NCBI RefSeq assembly: GCF_030270605.1
Contig: NZ_BSYJ01000001.1
Location: 62,001-126,000 of the forward strand
Source: Biformimicrobium ophioploci
Lineage (GTDB): Bacteria; Pseudomonadota; Gammaproteobacteria; Pseudomonadales; Cellvibrionaceae
Length of the DNA stretch: 64,000 bases
Direction of reading: 5' to 3'
A program made the position numbers and the translations under genes. Under the pieces are notes generated by a model. It was not told the origin of the DNA. It saw only the letters and a program-made list of their open reading frames with translations, and ran no database searches. Below are positions 45,489-54,286 of the stretch, in pieces. Positions within the stretch are counted from its first letter, which is position 1; each line of letters opens with the position of its first letter.

Positions 45489-46673
45489 CTAGGGGTTGAG
45501 GCTGGTCTGGCGCTCGTGCGCCCGCAAGCGCGCCATGAATACGGACTCCCCCGGGGGCTGGATGCCTGCCAGTGCTCCCTGCACGAACAGGTCCGGTGCC
45601 GGCGGCACCTCATTCACCCCGTCTACCATCGGGAAAGTCGCGCGCACCTTGATCAGTTTGTCTGCCTTGTTGAATACATAGACCACGGTATGGAAACGGC
45701 TGCCCTTGGCATCCACCAAACCGCCGGAGAAAGACACGCCCTGGAAGCGGCGATCATCCAGCTGCCAGTCCAGGCGGCGGTTCGCACCGAGGGAAACCTC
45801 CGGGAACACCCCCTGCGCCTGCAGCGACCCCAGCTCTGCGCGCACGCTATCGGCCTCGCCCTCTACCAGCGCTGCCACATCGCTCCAGTCCACGCTGAGC
45901 GCCGGGAAAATAAAGATATCCGCACGGTCAAAGGTGAACCGGCGATGCTCGAACCGCAGCATCACACCCTGTAGCGGGTTGCTATAGCGATAGCGGTCAA
46001 TAAACACATAATCCGCGATCTGCTCCGGCACGGTCAGGTCGTTGTCGTAATCGCTGGCTCCCAGGGCACCTGCCAGGTACTCCGGCGAAAACACACCTTC
46101 GCGCCGGGCATCCTCGACAAACCGGCTGGCAACCAGGTCGGCAAGCTGGTCGTCATAGCTGTTCACCCCGGAAAAGAGGTGCACGCTGTGGCTGAACGGG
46201 ATTTCGTATTGATAACGGCGCACCAGCGCATTGCGCCAGCTCACCACCACCTCAGCTTTCAGCGTCTGCTGCATGACCGTGGGCAACACCATCAGGGTCG
46301 CGCCGGATAGCGCGGCGTTGCCGATCTCCTTGCCGGATTCCGTATCGAATACGGCCAGTGTCACGGATATCGCGTATTCCCTGTCATCGTCGCCGACAGA
46401 CACTTCATGAAAGGCCCCAGTGCTCTGCAGGCGGCTGTGCAGGCGCGACAACTCGAAGTAATTCATGCTGCAATGCTGCAGCACGGACTGTTCATCGTAC
46501 TCGCGACAGTCGCTCTCCAGCGCATCGCTGGGCTGCTTGTAAAACAGGCCCACAGCAGGAAAGACTGGCTCGGCAATCGTTCCCGGAGCTGTTTCGACCG
46601 GCTGCTGCGCAGCGCAACCGGCGAGCAGCAGCACCCCCGCCAGGAGCAGGCTCCGGTTTAAAAATCTGGACAA
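45489..46673 (-). CDS. Hypothetical lipoprotein
   Basis: 394 residues from a TTG start with GGGGGG 6 nt upstream. The lipoprotein signal SRFLNRSLLLAGVLLLAGC has lipobox LAGC. The mature part is a large globular domain with no motif I recognise (for example EYAISVTLAVFDTESGKEIG, YQYEIPFSHSVHLFSG, FTFDRADIFIFPALSV). Probably outer-membrane anchored and facing the periplasm. It is divergent from the porin gene, with a 156-bp gap. Confidence 0.8.
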   Translation of the reverse strand: MSRFLNRSLLLAGVLLLAGCAAQQPVETAPGTIAEPVFPAVGLFYKQPSDALESDCREYDEQSVLQHCSMNYFELSRLHSRLQSTGAFHEVSVGDDDREYAISVTLAVFDTESGKEIGNAALSGATLMVLPTVMQQTLKAEVVVSWRNALVRRYQYEIPFSHSVHLFSGVNSYDDQLADLVASRFVEDARREGVFSPEYLAGALGASDYDNDLTVPEQIADYVFIDRYRYSNPLQGVMLRFEHRRFTFDRADIFIFPALSVDWSDVAALVEGEADSVRAELGSLQAQGVFPEVSLGANRRLDWQLDDRRFQGVSFSGGLVDAKGSRFHTVVYVFNKADKLIKVRATFPMVDGVNEVPPAPDLFVQGALAGIQPPGESVFMARLRAHERQTSLNP

Positions 46674-46829
46674 AGATACCCCCCGATTCCTTATCTTTAT
46701 CTATGTCCGGAGCATGCCACAAAGCGCGATGCGCCAAAAGCGCGGAAGGCCCGGGCGTTGTAACATTTGCACAGCGCCGTTCATCTACAGTGAATACTGA
46801 GTTTCAAGGATGTAAGGCGCTGTACCGGG

Positions 46830-47987
46830 ATGACCCACCTGCCCCTCCCAGACCACCTCCGGACCCGCTTCCCGGGCTCCCGCCCCTGGCACTTTGGCAA
46901 GATTTCTGCCGCCGTGCTGGCATGCCTGCTAGCGGGCGCCCCAGCGCTGGCAGAGCAAAGCGAAACGGTGATCCCGGATACCTACTGGGACATCGCCGAC
47001 ATGTACGAAAACGACAAGGGCGACTACCTGAAGCTGTCCGGCCGCCTGCATGCGGACGGGGCCGTCTTCGATGCCAACCAGGGCAACTATTCGGACCTGT
47101 TGTGGCGGCGCTTCCGGTTTGGTGTCAAGGGTGAACTGTCGGGCATGACCTATGCCATCGAAGCCGACATGAACCTGAACAACACCATGACGAACTGGTA
47201 CAACCGGCTGACGGATGCCTATTTGCAGTGGAAGTTCGACAACGGCACCAAAATCAGGATCCTCAAGCAGTCCGCGGGTTTCACCCTGGATGGTGGCACT
47301 TCCTCCAAGAAACTGTTCACGCCGCAGCGCAACAATCTGACCAACAACCTCTGGTTCACCGCCGAGTATTTCACAGGCGTCAGTGTCACCAATACCTTTG
47401 CCGACGAGTGGGAATACTACGCCGGCGTGTTTGCCACTGACGGCGACCCGGAAATCGGCATCGACGATGCCGGCTACTTCACCCTGTTCAAGCTCGGGCG
47501 TGAATTTGGTGAAACCCGCGCCTGGGACAAGGCCAGGTTCCGGTTTGACTACGTTTATAACGATGCCGACCCCAACGCCAACACCCGCGATTATTCCGAT
47601 GTGTACAGCGTCAGCAGTCATATTGACCGGGGGGACTGGGAGGTACGCACAGACCTGGCCTACGGTGATGGTTATGACGGTCAGGGCGACCTCTGGGGTT
47701 TTGTCGTGATGCCGGCCTATCAGCAGACCGATGTGGTTCAATGGGTCGTGCGCTTCACCCACATCGAGTCCAATCGCGATGGCAGCGTGCGCCTCGGTCG
47801 TTACGAGAGCAGTGTGGTTTCGGACCGCGGAGATATCTATTCCGAAGTCTTCGGTGGTGTGAACTTCTATCTCAACGAGCACAAGTTCAAGATTCATCTT
47901 GGTGCCCAGGTAGCGGATGCGGAAGGCGACGATGGCAGGCAGTATGACGGTATCGGCTTCACCGCCTCCCTCAGGATCTACTGGTGA
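46830..47987 (+). CDS. OprO/OprP-like porin
   Basis: 385 residues. The signal peptide has a long n-region and ends in ACLLAGAPALA. The body has YLKLSGRLHADGAVFDANQG, WRRFRFGVKGELSGMTYAIEADMN and TDAYLQWKFDNGTKIRILKQ, the pattern of OprO/OprP phosphate-selective porins (beta-strands alternating aromatic and charged residues), and ends in an aromatic residue (RIYW) as expected for a beta-barrel. The channel's ligand is unknown. A DUF389 gene starts 3 bp after the stop. Confidence 0.88.
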   Translation: MTHLPLPDHLRTRFPGSRPWHFGKISAAVLACLLAGAPALAEQSETVIPDTYWDIADMYENDKGDYLKLSGRLHADGAVFDANQGNYSDLLWRRFRFGVKGELSGMTYAIEADMNLNNTMTNWYNRLTDAYLQWKFDNGTKIRILKQSAGFTLDGGTSSKKLFTPQRNNLTNNLWFTAEYFTGVSVTNTFADEWEYYAGVFATDGDPEIGIDDAGYFTLFKLGREFGETRAWDKARFRFDYVYNDADPNANTRDYSDVYSVSSHIDRGDWEVRTDLAYGDGYDGQGDLWGFVVMPAYQQTDVVQWVVRFTHIESNRDGSVRLGRYESSVVSDRGDIYSEVFGGVNFYLNEHKFKIHLGAQVADAEGDDGRQYDGIGFTASLRIYW

Positions 47988-47990
47988 TAC

Positions 47991-48719
47991 ATGGGCGAGC
48001 AGAAGCCGAGTGTCATCCCCAGCTGGCGCGAGCTGATTGAGGAAGCCGCGCCACTAGAAGAAATCATATCGCACATGCGACCGAGCCTGCTGGACCTCGG
48101 TATCGCCATTGCCGCCGGTGGTGCCGGTGCCTACGCGTTCACGCGCCCGAATGTTTCCTCGGCACTGGCCGGTATCGCCATTGCGGTCGCTCTGGTGCCA
48201 CCGCTGTGCACGGTAGGTATTGCCCTGGCACTGGGGCAGGAAGCCAGCATAGAGGTTGGCATCATTATCGATGACCTGAGTGCCCGTGGCCCATTCCTGC
48301 TATTTCTCACCAACTTCTTCGGTATCGTGTTTGCGGCGACGCTGGTTTTCTTCTGGCAGTACTACCGTCGCACCCTCGCAGGGGCCTTCGCAGTGATTGT
48401 TTCCTTCATCGGCCTCGCCCTCATCCTGCGTCCACTGGATACCGGCACTGTCGATTTACTTACCCATAACATGGTAAACCGCAGCCTGATCACGGAGAGC
48501 TATGAATTACTGCGCGGGAAGGAGGATATACGTTTCACCCATATCAGCACCCAGGTTCGTGAAAATGTAGTGCTGGTGCGCGCAGACCTGGTCGCAGCTC
48601 CCGGGGTTATTAACGATCAATTCGTGCAGGAATTACAGCGCAGTCTTGAGAAAATTATCGAGCAGCCGGTGGAGCTGGAACTCGGGGTCATATCCGAAAA
48701 TACGCTCTATGCAAAATAG
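47991..48719 (+). CDS. DUF389 membrane protein lacking the usual N-terminal half
   Basis: 242 residues. It begins around the middle of the family: ISHMRPSLLDLGIAIAAGGA, AYAFTRPNVSSALAGIAIAV, ALVPPLCTVGIALALG, then three to four further helices and a soluble tail (HISTQVRENVVLVRADL). Full DUF389 proteins are roughly twice this size and have a preceding membrane and soluble region with the IAPLMGP block; that part is absent here and not encoded in the porin gene upstream. It starts directly after the porin, so it is either a natural short form or a truncation. Function unknown. Confidence 0.75.
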   Translation: MGEQKPSVIPSWRELIEEAAPLEEIISHMRPSLLDLGIAIAAGGAGAYAFTRPNVSSALAGIAIAVALVPPLCTVGIALALGQEASIEVGIIIDDLSARGPFLLFLTNFFGIVFAATLVFFWQYYRRTLAGAFAVIVSFIGLALILRPLDTGTVDLLTHNMVNRSLITESYELLRGKEDIRFTHISTQVRENVVLVRADLVAAPGVINDQFVQELQRSLEKIIEQPVELELGVISENTLYAK

Positions 48720-48781
48720 TCGAAACAGTAATTCGACAATTGTGTATAGCTCCAGTTCAGTGAGAGAGGAAGGGCACTGAT

Positions 48782-50026
48782 ATGCTGCGGTGGGCCCTGC
48801 GACGCCTGCGCGAGAAACTCTGGTTTCGCCCCCTGCTCGCCTGCCTGGTTTCGATTGTTTCAGTCTGGGTTGCGAGCGTACTCGATCGCATACCAATATC
48901 GCTGCCATTGCCGAAAATCTCAGTGGACTCACTGGAATTTCTGCTCTCCGTGCTCGCCACCAGCATGCTGGTCATGGCGACTTTTGCCGTTGGCGCAATG
49001 GTATCGGCCTACGCTTCCGCCAGCGTTATCGCCACGCCGCGCTCGGTTTCCCTGGTCATCGCCGACGACGTATCCCAGAACACACTCTCGTCGTTTCTGG
49101 GCGCCTTTATCTTCAGTCTGGTGGCACTCAGCGCGCTGAAAAATGATGTGCTGGAGGAGATCGGTATCCTGCTGATCTCTGCACTGACCATCCTCGCCTA
49201 CACCCTGGTAATCGGTGCCTTCCTGCGCTGGGTCGACAGGATTGCCCGGCTTGGCCGCATGAGCACCACCATCGATGCGGTCGAGGAAGCCGCGCATTCC
49301 GCACTGCAACACTACCGCCACCACCCGAACCTTTGCGCGCTACCGGTCGAGCCACTCGAATCCAATGCGGTGCCCATCTATGCAAGTGATATCGGCTACG
49401 TGCAACATATCGATATCGACGCACTACAGAATGCAGCCGAAACCGATCGTGGCCTCATCGAGATATCGGCGACCCCCGGCAGCTTCGCATGCCCGAACCA
49501 GCCGCTTGCATACTGGATCGCGGAGGATGCCGTGGCGGAATTTGCTCCGGAGAATATTTGCAGTGCGTTCGTCATAGGCGGCGACAGAACCTACGAATAT
49601 GACCCGAGACTGGGCCTGCTGGCGCTTTCTGAGATCGGCAGCCGCGCCCTGTCCCCGGGGGTCAATGACCCGGGCACGGCAATCGATGTCATTGGCACCC
49701 TGGTAAGACTGTTCAGCAACTGGGCTGCCCCCTGCCCGGACGCGGCGGAAGAAAAACCGAAGTACACACGCGTGCGGTGCCCGGCGCTGTCCACGCACGA
49801 CCTGTTCGACGATGCGTTCGGCGCTATTGCAAGGGACGGTGCTGCCAATGTGGAAGTGATGGTGCGACTGCAGAAAGGACTGGCCGCCCTTGCGGTGCTG
49901 CCGGCACCGGATGTGCGGGAAGCGGCAATGACCCAGTCGGCGCTGGCACTGGAGCGCGCGGCACTGGCCATGAACTTCGAAAAAGACCTCGCGGCAGCCA
50001 GGCAGGCAGCTCCCAAACCGCAATGA
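48782..50026 (+). CDS. DUF2254 membrane protein
   Basis: 414 residues. Four hydrophobic helices lie within residues about 17-145 (PLLACLVSIVSVWVASVL, LLSVLATSMLVMATFAVGAM, SSFLGAFIFSLVALSAL, LISALTILAYTLVIGAFL). A cytosolic part follows with VQHIDIDALQNAA, YDPRLGLLALSEIGSRALSP and GVNDPGTAIDVIGTLVRLF. The ALSPGVNDPGTA block is characteristic of DUF2254. The function is unknown. It follows the DUF389 gene by 62 bp. Confidence 0.9.
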   Translation: MLRWALRRLREKLWFRPLLACLVSIVSVWVASVLDRIPISLPLPKISVDSLEFLLSVLATSMLVMATFAVGAMVSAYASASVIATPRSVSLVIADDVSQNTLSSFLGAFIFSLVALSALKNDVLEEIGILLISALTILAYTLVIGAFLRWVDRIARLGRMSTTIDAVEEAAHSALQHYRHHPNLCALPVEPLESNAVPIYASDIGYVQHIDIDALQNAAETDRGLIEISATPGSFACPNQPLAYWIAEDAVAEFAPENICSAFVIGGDRTYEYDPRLGLLALSEIGSRALSPGVNDPGTAIDVIGTLVRLFSNWAAPCPDAAEEKPKYTRVRCPALSTHDLFDDAFGAIARDGAANVEVMVRLQKGLAALAVLPAPDVREAAMTQSALALERAALAMNFEKDLAAARQAAPKPQ

Positions 50027-50055
50027 CGTTAAAGGGCTTGACCATGTTTTTGCGC

Positions 50056-51177
50056 CTAGACCGGGAACACTACGCGTCGCATCCAGCTCGGGTCTATATT
50101 CAGGTGCGGGGCAATCAGCCGCATCAACCAGGCGTTCATGTCATTGGCCGGATAGATATCGCGCTGCTGGTAAAGCGTCCTGCCAGAGAGGCCCGGCCAG
50201 TCCCCCAGTACCCTGCCGCCGAAATTTTCCAGCCCGCCGCCGGCCGCGATCAGAGTGCCTGCCGTGCCGTGGTCGGTGCCGGCCGTGCCGTTATAGGCCG
50301 CAGTGCGGCCAAATTCGCTGGCCACGATCACCAGGCTGTTACGCCACTCCTTGCCCAGCGTTTTCTTCAGGGCCAGGATACCCTGATCCAGCTGCGTCAT
50401 CTGGCGCGCGAACTTCCCCTGCACGGTGCCCTGCTGCGCATGGGTATCCCATCCGGTGAAATCCAGTGCAACCAGTTGCGAGCCGTTTTCCAGTGCCAGG
50501 CGTGCTGCCACTTCACAATCCTGCGCGAAACTCGCGCGGCGCTGGCGCGTATCGCTCATGGCATCGTCGCTCTGCTCGCGCATGGTGATTGCCGCACGCA
50601 GTAAATCCGCATAGTCCCCATTAGGGCCATACATACGCTGCAGACGCTCGAGAAAATCATCCCGTGCACCACCGCGAATCGGCGGTGCCCAGTTGGCTGC
50701 GTCATATTCACCGCGCAGGGACAGCGGCACATCCTGGCCCAGCGCCAGCGCGCCACCCTCAAGCCTGGCCAGGCAGCGGTTCATCCAGCCGCTGCGCAGG
50801 CCCGGATCGGCACTGCCATTTTCAATGATTTTCTGCGCATCAAAATGGCTGCGGTTGCGATATGCCGTGGCTACCGCCGGCAACAGCGCCAGCTCGCCGT
50901 TGCGATACAAGCCCGCCAGCCCCGCAAGATTCTGGTGCAGGGCGAAATCGCTTTCGAGCGGCAACAGCAGGTCCGGATCGATATCCGGCCGCAGCACCTC
51001 AAAATACGGATCGCCCACCGGCGCCAGACATCCGATGCCATCCATGCCGCCGCGCAGTAGAATCCAGAATAATTTCTTTTTACTACCGCCCGCCTCCGCC
51101 GCAAATCCACGCCCCGAAAAGCAATAGACCCCAGCACCTGCCAACAGTGCAGTCCTGAGAAATTGCCGTCTATCCAT
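50056..51177 (-). CDS. DUF1501 family Tat-exported protein
   Basis: 373 residues from the ATG at 51177 (GGGAA 9 nt upstream), giving a Tat signal MDRRQFLRTALLAGAGVYCF; a longer open frame (to 51363) would put 62 residues before the twin-arginine motif. Body: LFWILLRGGMDGIGCLAPVGD, GTAYNGTAGTDHGTAGTLIA (the conserved T-D-H-G-x-G block of sulfatase-like DUF1501 proteins) and LVIVASEFGRTAAYN. It partners with DUF1800 upstream (also seen widely). The role is unknown; the fold is alkaline-phosphatase-like. Confidence 0.93.
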   Translation of the reverse strand: MDRRQFLRTALLAGAGVYCFSGRGFAAEAGGSKKKLFWILLRGGMDGIGCLAPVGDPYFEVLRPDIDPDLLLPLESDFALHQNLAGLAGLYRNGELALLPAVATAYRNRSHFDAQKIIENGSADPGLRSGWMNRCLARLEGGALALGQDVPLSLRGEYDAANWAPPIRGGARDDFLERLQRMYGPNGDYADLLRAAITMREQSDDAMSDTRQRRASFAQDCEVAARLALENGSQLVALDFTGWDTHAQQGTVQGKFARQMTQLDQGILALKKTLGKEWRNSLVIVASEFGRTAAYNGTAGTDHGTAGTLIAAGGGLENFGGRVLGDWPGLSGRTLYQQRDIYPANDMNAWLMRLIAPHLNIDPSWMRRVVFPV

Positions 51178-51239
51178 ACTGGTTTTTCCCGGATTTATTC
51201 TTGCTGCATTTATATTTGCTGGAGCCATCTTTATTAAAA

Positions 51240-52562
51240 TTATCTCTGCTGGAATTCGGGACTCATCAGCGCCAGGGCGAGGCCCTGTGCTGTGGTTTCC
51301 GCGCGCCCGACCCAGAGCCGGGTGCGATCGCTGAACAGGCCCGCCATGGTCTCGTCCATCCATTGCTCAAGATCGATTGAGAACGCCTGCTTGTCCGCTA
51401 CCTCATCGGACCAGTCCGCCCGGGCCAGCAACGCCGCCGGGGTCTTCCAGTGCGCACTGTTGTCGGGCCAGCCGGCGGGGCTACCGGGCTTGAACGGCAC
51501 CTGACCCAGCGCTCGCAGCGACGGCAGGAAGCGGCCCTGGCGAATCTGCAGGCCGCGGAAACTGGCGGTGACAAACTCGACGGGCGTGCGGAACTTGGAG
51601 CCGCCGGCATCCCAGGCTTCATCGGCATCGATCAAGGCGTGATACAGGGGCAGTAATTCACCCCCGCTGTCGAGGTACACCTCGGCCAGTTGCTTCACAA
51701 ACTCGTTGGGAGGGTTGTCGTCCACGAAATGCACCGCCAGTTTGTGCGCCAGGTGCTTCGCCGTGGACGGGTGCAGCGCCAGGTCGCGCAGGATCCTGCT
51801 GCCCTGGACTTCGCCTGAATCTGCATAGCGACGCGCCAGCACCGTGACACTGCCAGGCTCGTGCACCGGCTCGGCAAATACAAACTCACCGGTTTTTTCC
51901 GGCCGGAACCGTGCACTCCCAACCGTCCAGCCGGTGATGGCCTTGGCCAGTTCGCGCACATCGGCTTGCTTGTAGCCGCCGCCAACGCCGAGGGTATGCA
52001 GCTCCAGGATTTCCCGCGCCAGGTTCTCATTGAGGCCGCGTTTACGCCTGCGTCCGGCCCGCGAGCGCGGCCCGAAAGACTGGGTGTTATCGAGATACAG
52101 CAGCATGGCCGGGTGGCGGATGGCCGCGCCCAGCAGGTCGGCAAAATTGCCGGTGATATTCGGGCGGATGGCCTCCTGTTCCATTGTGAAGGCCAGCGGC
52201 AATACCTGAGGCTTGTCGATGGAAACCGCGAAGTGGTTACTCCAGAAATGTACCAGACGTTCGCGCAAACCCTGAGGTGACTCGGCGGCCCAGCGCTGGC
52301 GCGCACCGGCCTGGCGCAAATAGGTATCGCGCGCGTTTTTAACCAGGCGCTCGCCGCTGCCCTTTTTCTTTTGCATGCGCTGGGCACGCATCGCGATGAA
52401 TATACTTTTCGAGGAATCCTGTGCCGCGAGGTAGGCTGGCAGCTCGGCCCCGGCAGCAAGCTGCGCGCGGAGATAATCTCTCGGGCCCCTGATGCGTTCC
52501 AGCTCGCCGGGCGCCGGCCCGTAACCGAAACGGTTGGCGGCTATTAGCGCTGCGCTGTCCAT
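51240..52562 (-). CDS. DUF1800 family protein
   Basis: 440 residues. Conserved blocks: AALIANRFGYGPAPGELERI at the N-terminus, LVHFWSNHFAVSID (typical W-x-N-H-F), NITGNFADLLGAAIRHPAMLLYLDN, LNENLAREILELHTLGVGGG with YKQADVRELAKAITGW, and HKLAVHFVDDNPP. DUF1800 genes are almost always next to DUF1501, as here. The biochemical role is unknown. GGAG precedes the ATG. Confidence 0.94.
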   Translation of the reverse strand: MDSAALIAANRFGYGPAPGELERIRGPRDYLRAQLAAGAELPAYLAAQDSSKSIFIAMRAQRMQKKKGSGERLVKNARDTYLRQAGARQRWAAESPQGLRERLVHFWSNHFAVSIDKPQVLPLAFTMEQEAIRPNITGNFADLLGAAIRHPAMLLYLDNTQSFGPRSRAGRRRKRGLNENLAREILELHTLGVGGGYKQADVRELAKAITGWTVGSARFRPEKTGEFVFAEPVHEPGSVTVLARRYADSGEVQGSRILRDLALHPSTAKHLAHKLAVHFVDDNPPNEFVKQLAEVYLDSGGELLPLYHALIDADEAWDAGGSKFRTPVEFVTASFRGLQIRQGRFLPSLRALGQVPFKPGSPAGWPDNSAHWKTPAALLARADWSDEVADKQAFSIDLEQWMDETMAGLFSDRTRLWVGRAETTAQGLALALMSPEFQQR

Positions 52563-52705
52563 GTTTACTCCTGCCGGCGGATTCGTGTTTTATTCTGGGC
52601 GGGTTTTAACCTCGCCTCCAGTAAAAACGGGGAGCGCCGGTATTGGTTGACACAGAGGCGATTCAAAAGGGGGCACCTGTATGAAGCGCGAAAAACAGCG
52701 ACGCG

Positions 52706-54286
52706 TCAGGCAGACAGGTAAATAATCTGGTAGGTCAGCGGCAACTCGCCGCCGGGCAGCCGGTGGGATTCATAAGCCGCACGAAAACGGCGGATATGCT
52801 GGCGCCCGGTCAGCCCGGTGCGACAGCCCTGATTGATATTGTGTGCGCCCACGGCCTTCAGGCTATTGAGCGCCGCCTTGACAGTGGCGAATGGCAGGCG
52901 ACGGCTTTCACTCAGAGTCTGCACCGGCAATCCTGAGTTTGCCGCGGCACCTAACCAGGCATCCTCCGGCAGGAACTTGTTGACGTGGGTTCGATCATCC
53001 ACCTGGGCCCAACTGGCCCGCACTTCCTTCAGGGTATCCGGGCCCAAGGTACTGACCTGTACGAATCCGTCCGGACCGAGCACGCGCCGGATTTCACCGA
53101 ACAGTTTTTCCAGTTGATAGCACCACTGCAGCGCCATGCTGGAAAACACCAGGTCGAAGCTGTTGTCAGCAAACGGCAACGCCTCCGCATCGGCGGCAAC
53201 GTAGCGGTCGGCATGATCCCGCTGGTCGCGGGCAAAACGCAGCATGCCCTCGGCAATATCTGCCGCGATGATTTCAGCCTGCGGGTAGCGCTCGCGCAGG
53301 CGCTCGCTGCCGTAACCGGTGCCGCTGCCGAGATCCAGTATGCGTCGCGGCTGCCACGCCGGGTCACAGCGATCCAGTAACCGGTCACAGACCGCGCGCT
53401 GCAGGCCTGCAGCGTCGTCGTAGGTTTCTGCCGCGCGCCCGAATGAGCGACCCACCGCGCTTTTACTGAAAGGCGCATCTGTACTAGGCGCGCCTGTATT
53501 AGACGCGATGGTATTAGGCGTGTGGGCACCTGGTAACGCCCTGATAAAATCTTTGATCTGCCCGGCCACAGCGGGCGGTTGCGACAGGTGCGGTGCATGC
53601 CCACAACCGGGCACCACCGATACGGAATCCTCACCCACCAGCTGCGCGATCTGTTGCGCAGCCGCGACCGGAACCAGCGCATCCGCCTCGCCAAACAGGT
53701 GCAGCTGCCGCGCCGGCAGGCTTTGCAAAAACTGCCGATTGTCCTGCAGTGCCAGCCGCTGCAGTGCCCAGCCCCAGTCCGGGCCAATTTCAGCAGGCGC
53801 CAGCGCGCGCAGGGTTTTCAGTAGCGGGCGCCGCTCACTGTCGCCCAGTGCAGACAGGCCACAGAAGGACTGCCAGTTTTTTTGCGGGGACGCCGTATGA
53901 CTTGCAATAAACTCTTCGAATGTTTGCTGCGGCATGGCACAGGGCCAGCCAGCGCGCGCAGTAAAACAGGGATTGCTGCCGATAGTGACAAGGCCGCAAA
54001 TTTTGCTCTGCCCGGAACGCGCGGCCAGTGCGGTTGCCAGCATGCCGCCAAGCGACCAGCCGAGCAGCACACAGTTGTCCGGCAGGCGTCGATAAAGGTC
54101 GTCCAGCAGGCGCGCGCCGAGCCACGCCTGTTCGCTCTCATAACCCGCTGCCGAACCAAAGCCCGGCAAATCCATGGTCACCATATCCATGGCCGGCAGA
54201 TGCGGCTGCAGGGCCTCAATCAACGGCCCGAAGCAGCGTGCATCGAAGCCCCAGCCGGGCAGGCAAACCAGCGTTGGCATGGTCAT
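52706..54286 (-). CDS. bioHC: BioH-BioC fusion (pimeloyl-ACP methyl ester carboxylesterase + malonyl-ACP O-methyltransferase)
   Basis: 526 residues in two domains. Residues 1-252 are the BioH alpha/beta hydrolase: nucleophile S78 in GWSLGG, D202 in GEADALVP, H230 in GCGHAPH. Residues about 275-526 are BioC: KSAVGRSFGRAAETYDDAAGLQR, SAM motif ILDLGSGTGYGSERL, ALPFADNSFDLVFSSMALQW. Residues 257-271 form a three-fold five-residue repeat (PNTIA SNTGA PSTDA) encoded by a 15-bp DNA repeat, which serves as the linker. BioC methylates malonyl-ACP to start pimelate synthesis; BioH removes the ester at the end. The start overlaps the bioF stop by 4 bp (ATGA). Confidence 0.94.
   Translation of the reverse strand: MTMPTLVCLPGWGFDARCFGPLIEALQPHLPAMDMVTMDLPGFGSAAGYESEQAWLGARLLDDLYRRLPDNCVLLGWSLGGMLATALAARSGQSKICGLVTIGSNPCFTARAGWPCAMPQQTFEEFIASHTASPQKNWQSFCGLSALGDSERRPLLKTLRALAPAEIGPDWGWALQRLALQDNRQFLQSLPARQLHLFGEADALVPVAAAQQIAQLVGEDSVSVVPGCGHAPHLSQPPAVAGQIKDFIRALPGAHTPNTIASNTGAPSTDAPFSKSAVGRSFGRAAETYDDAAGLQRAVCDRLLDRCDPAWQPRRILDLGSGTGYGSERLRERYPQAEIIAADIAEGMLRFARDQRDHADRYVAADAEALPFADNSFDLVFSSMALQWCYQLEKLFGEIRRVLGPDGFVQVSTLGPDTLKEVRASWAQVDDRTHVNKFLPEDAWLGAAANSGLPVQTLSESRRLPFATVKAALNSLKAVGAHNINQGCRTGLTGRQHIRRFRAAYESHRLPGGELPLTYQIIYLSA
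53474..53518 (-). repeat. Three 15-bp repeats encoding the BioH-BioC linker
   Basis: These bases encode residues 257-271 as three five-residue units of pattern [P/S]-[N/S]-T-x-A. The repeat is degenerate at the DNA level (GCGCCTGTATTAGACG-like units on the plus strand). Copy number could vary between strains. Confidence 0.65.

Noticed and set aside
50056-52562. DUF1800/DUF1501 pair as a new system
   Set aside because: This pairing is widespread and well known, even though its function is not.
52681-52725. 14-codon ORF ATG...TAA after GGGGG near the bioHC end
   Set aside because: Very short, overlaps the bioHC 3' end and has no context to support it.
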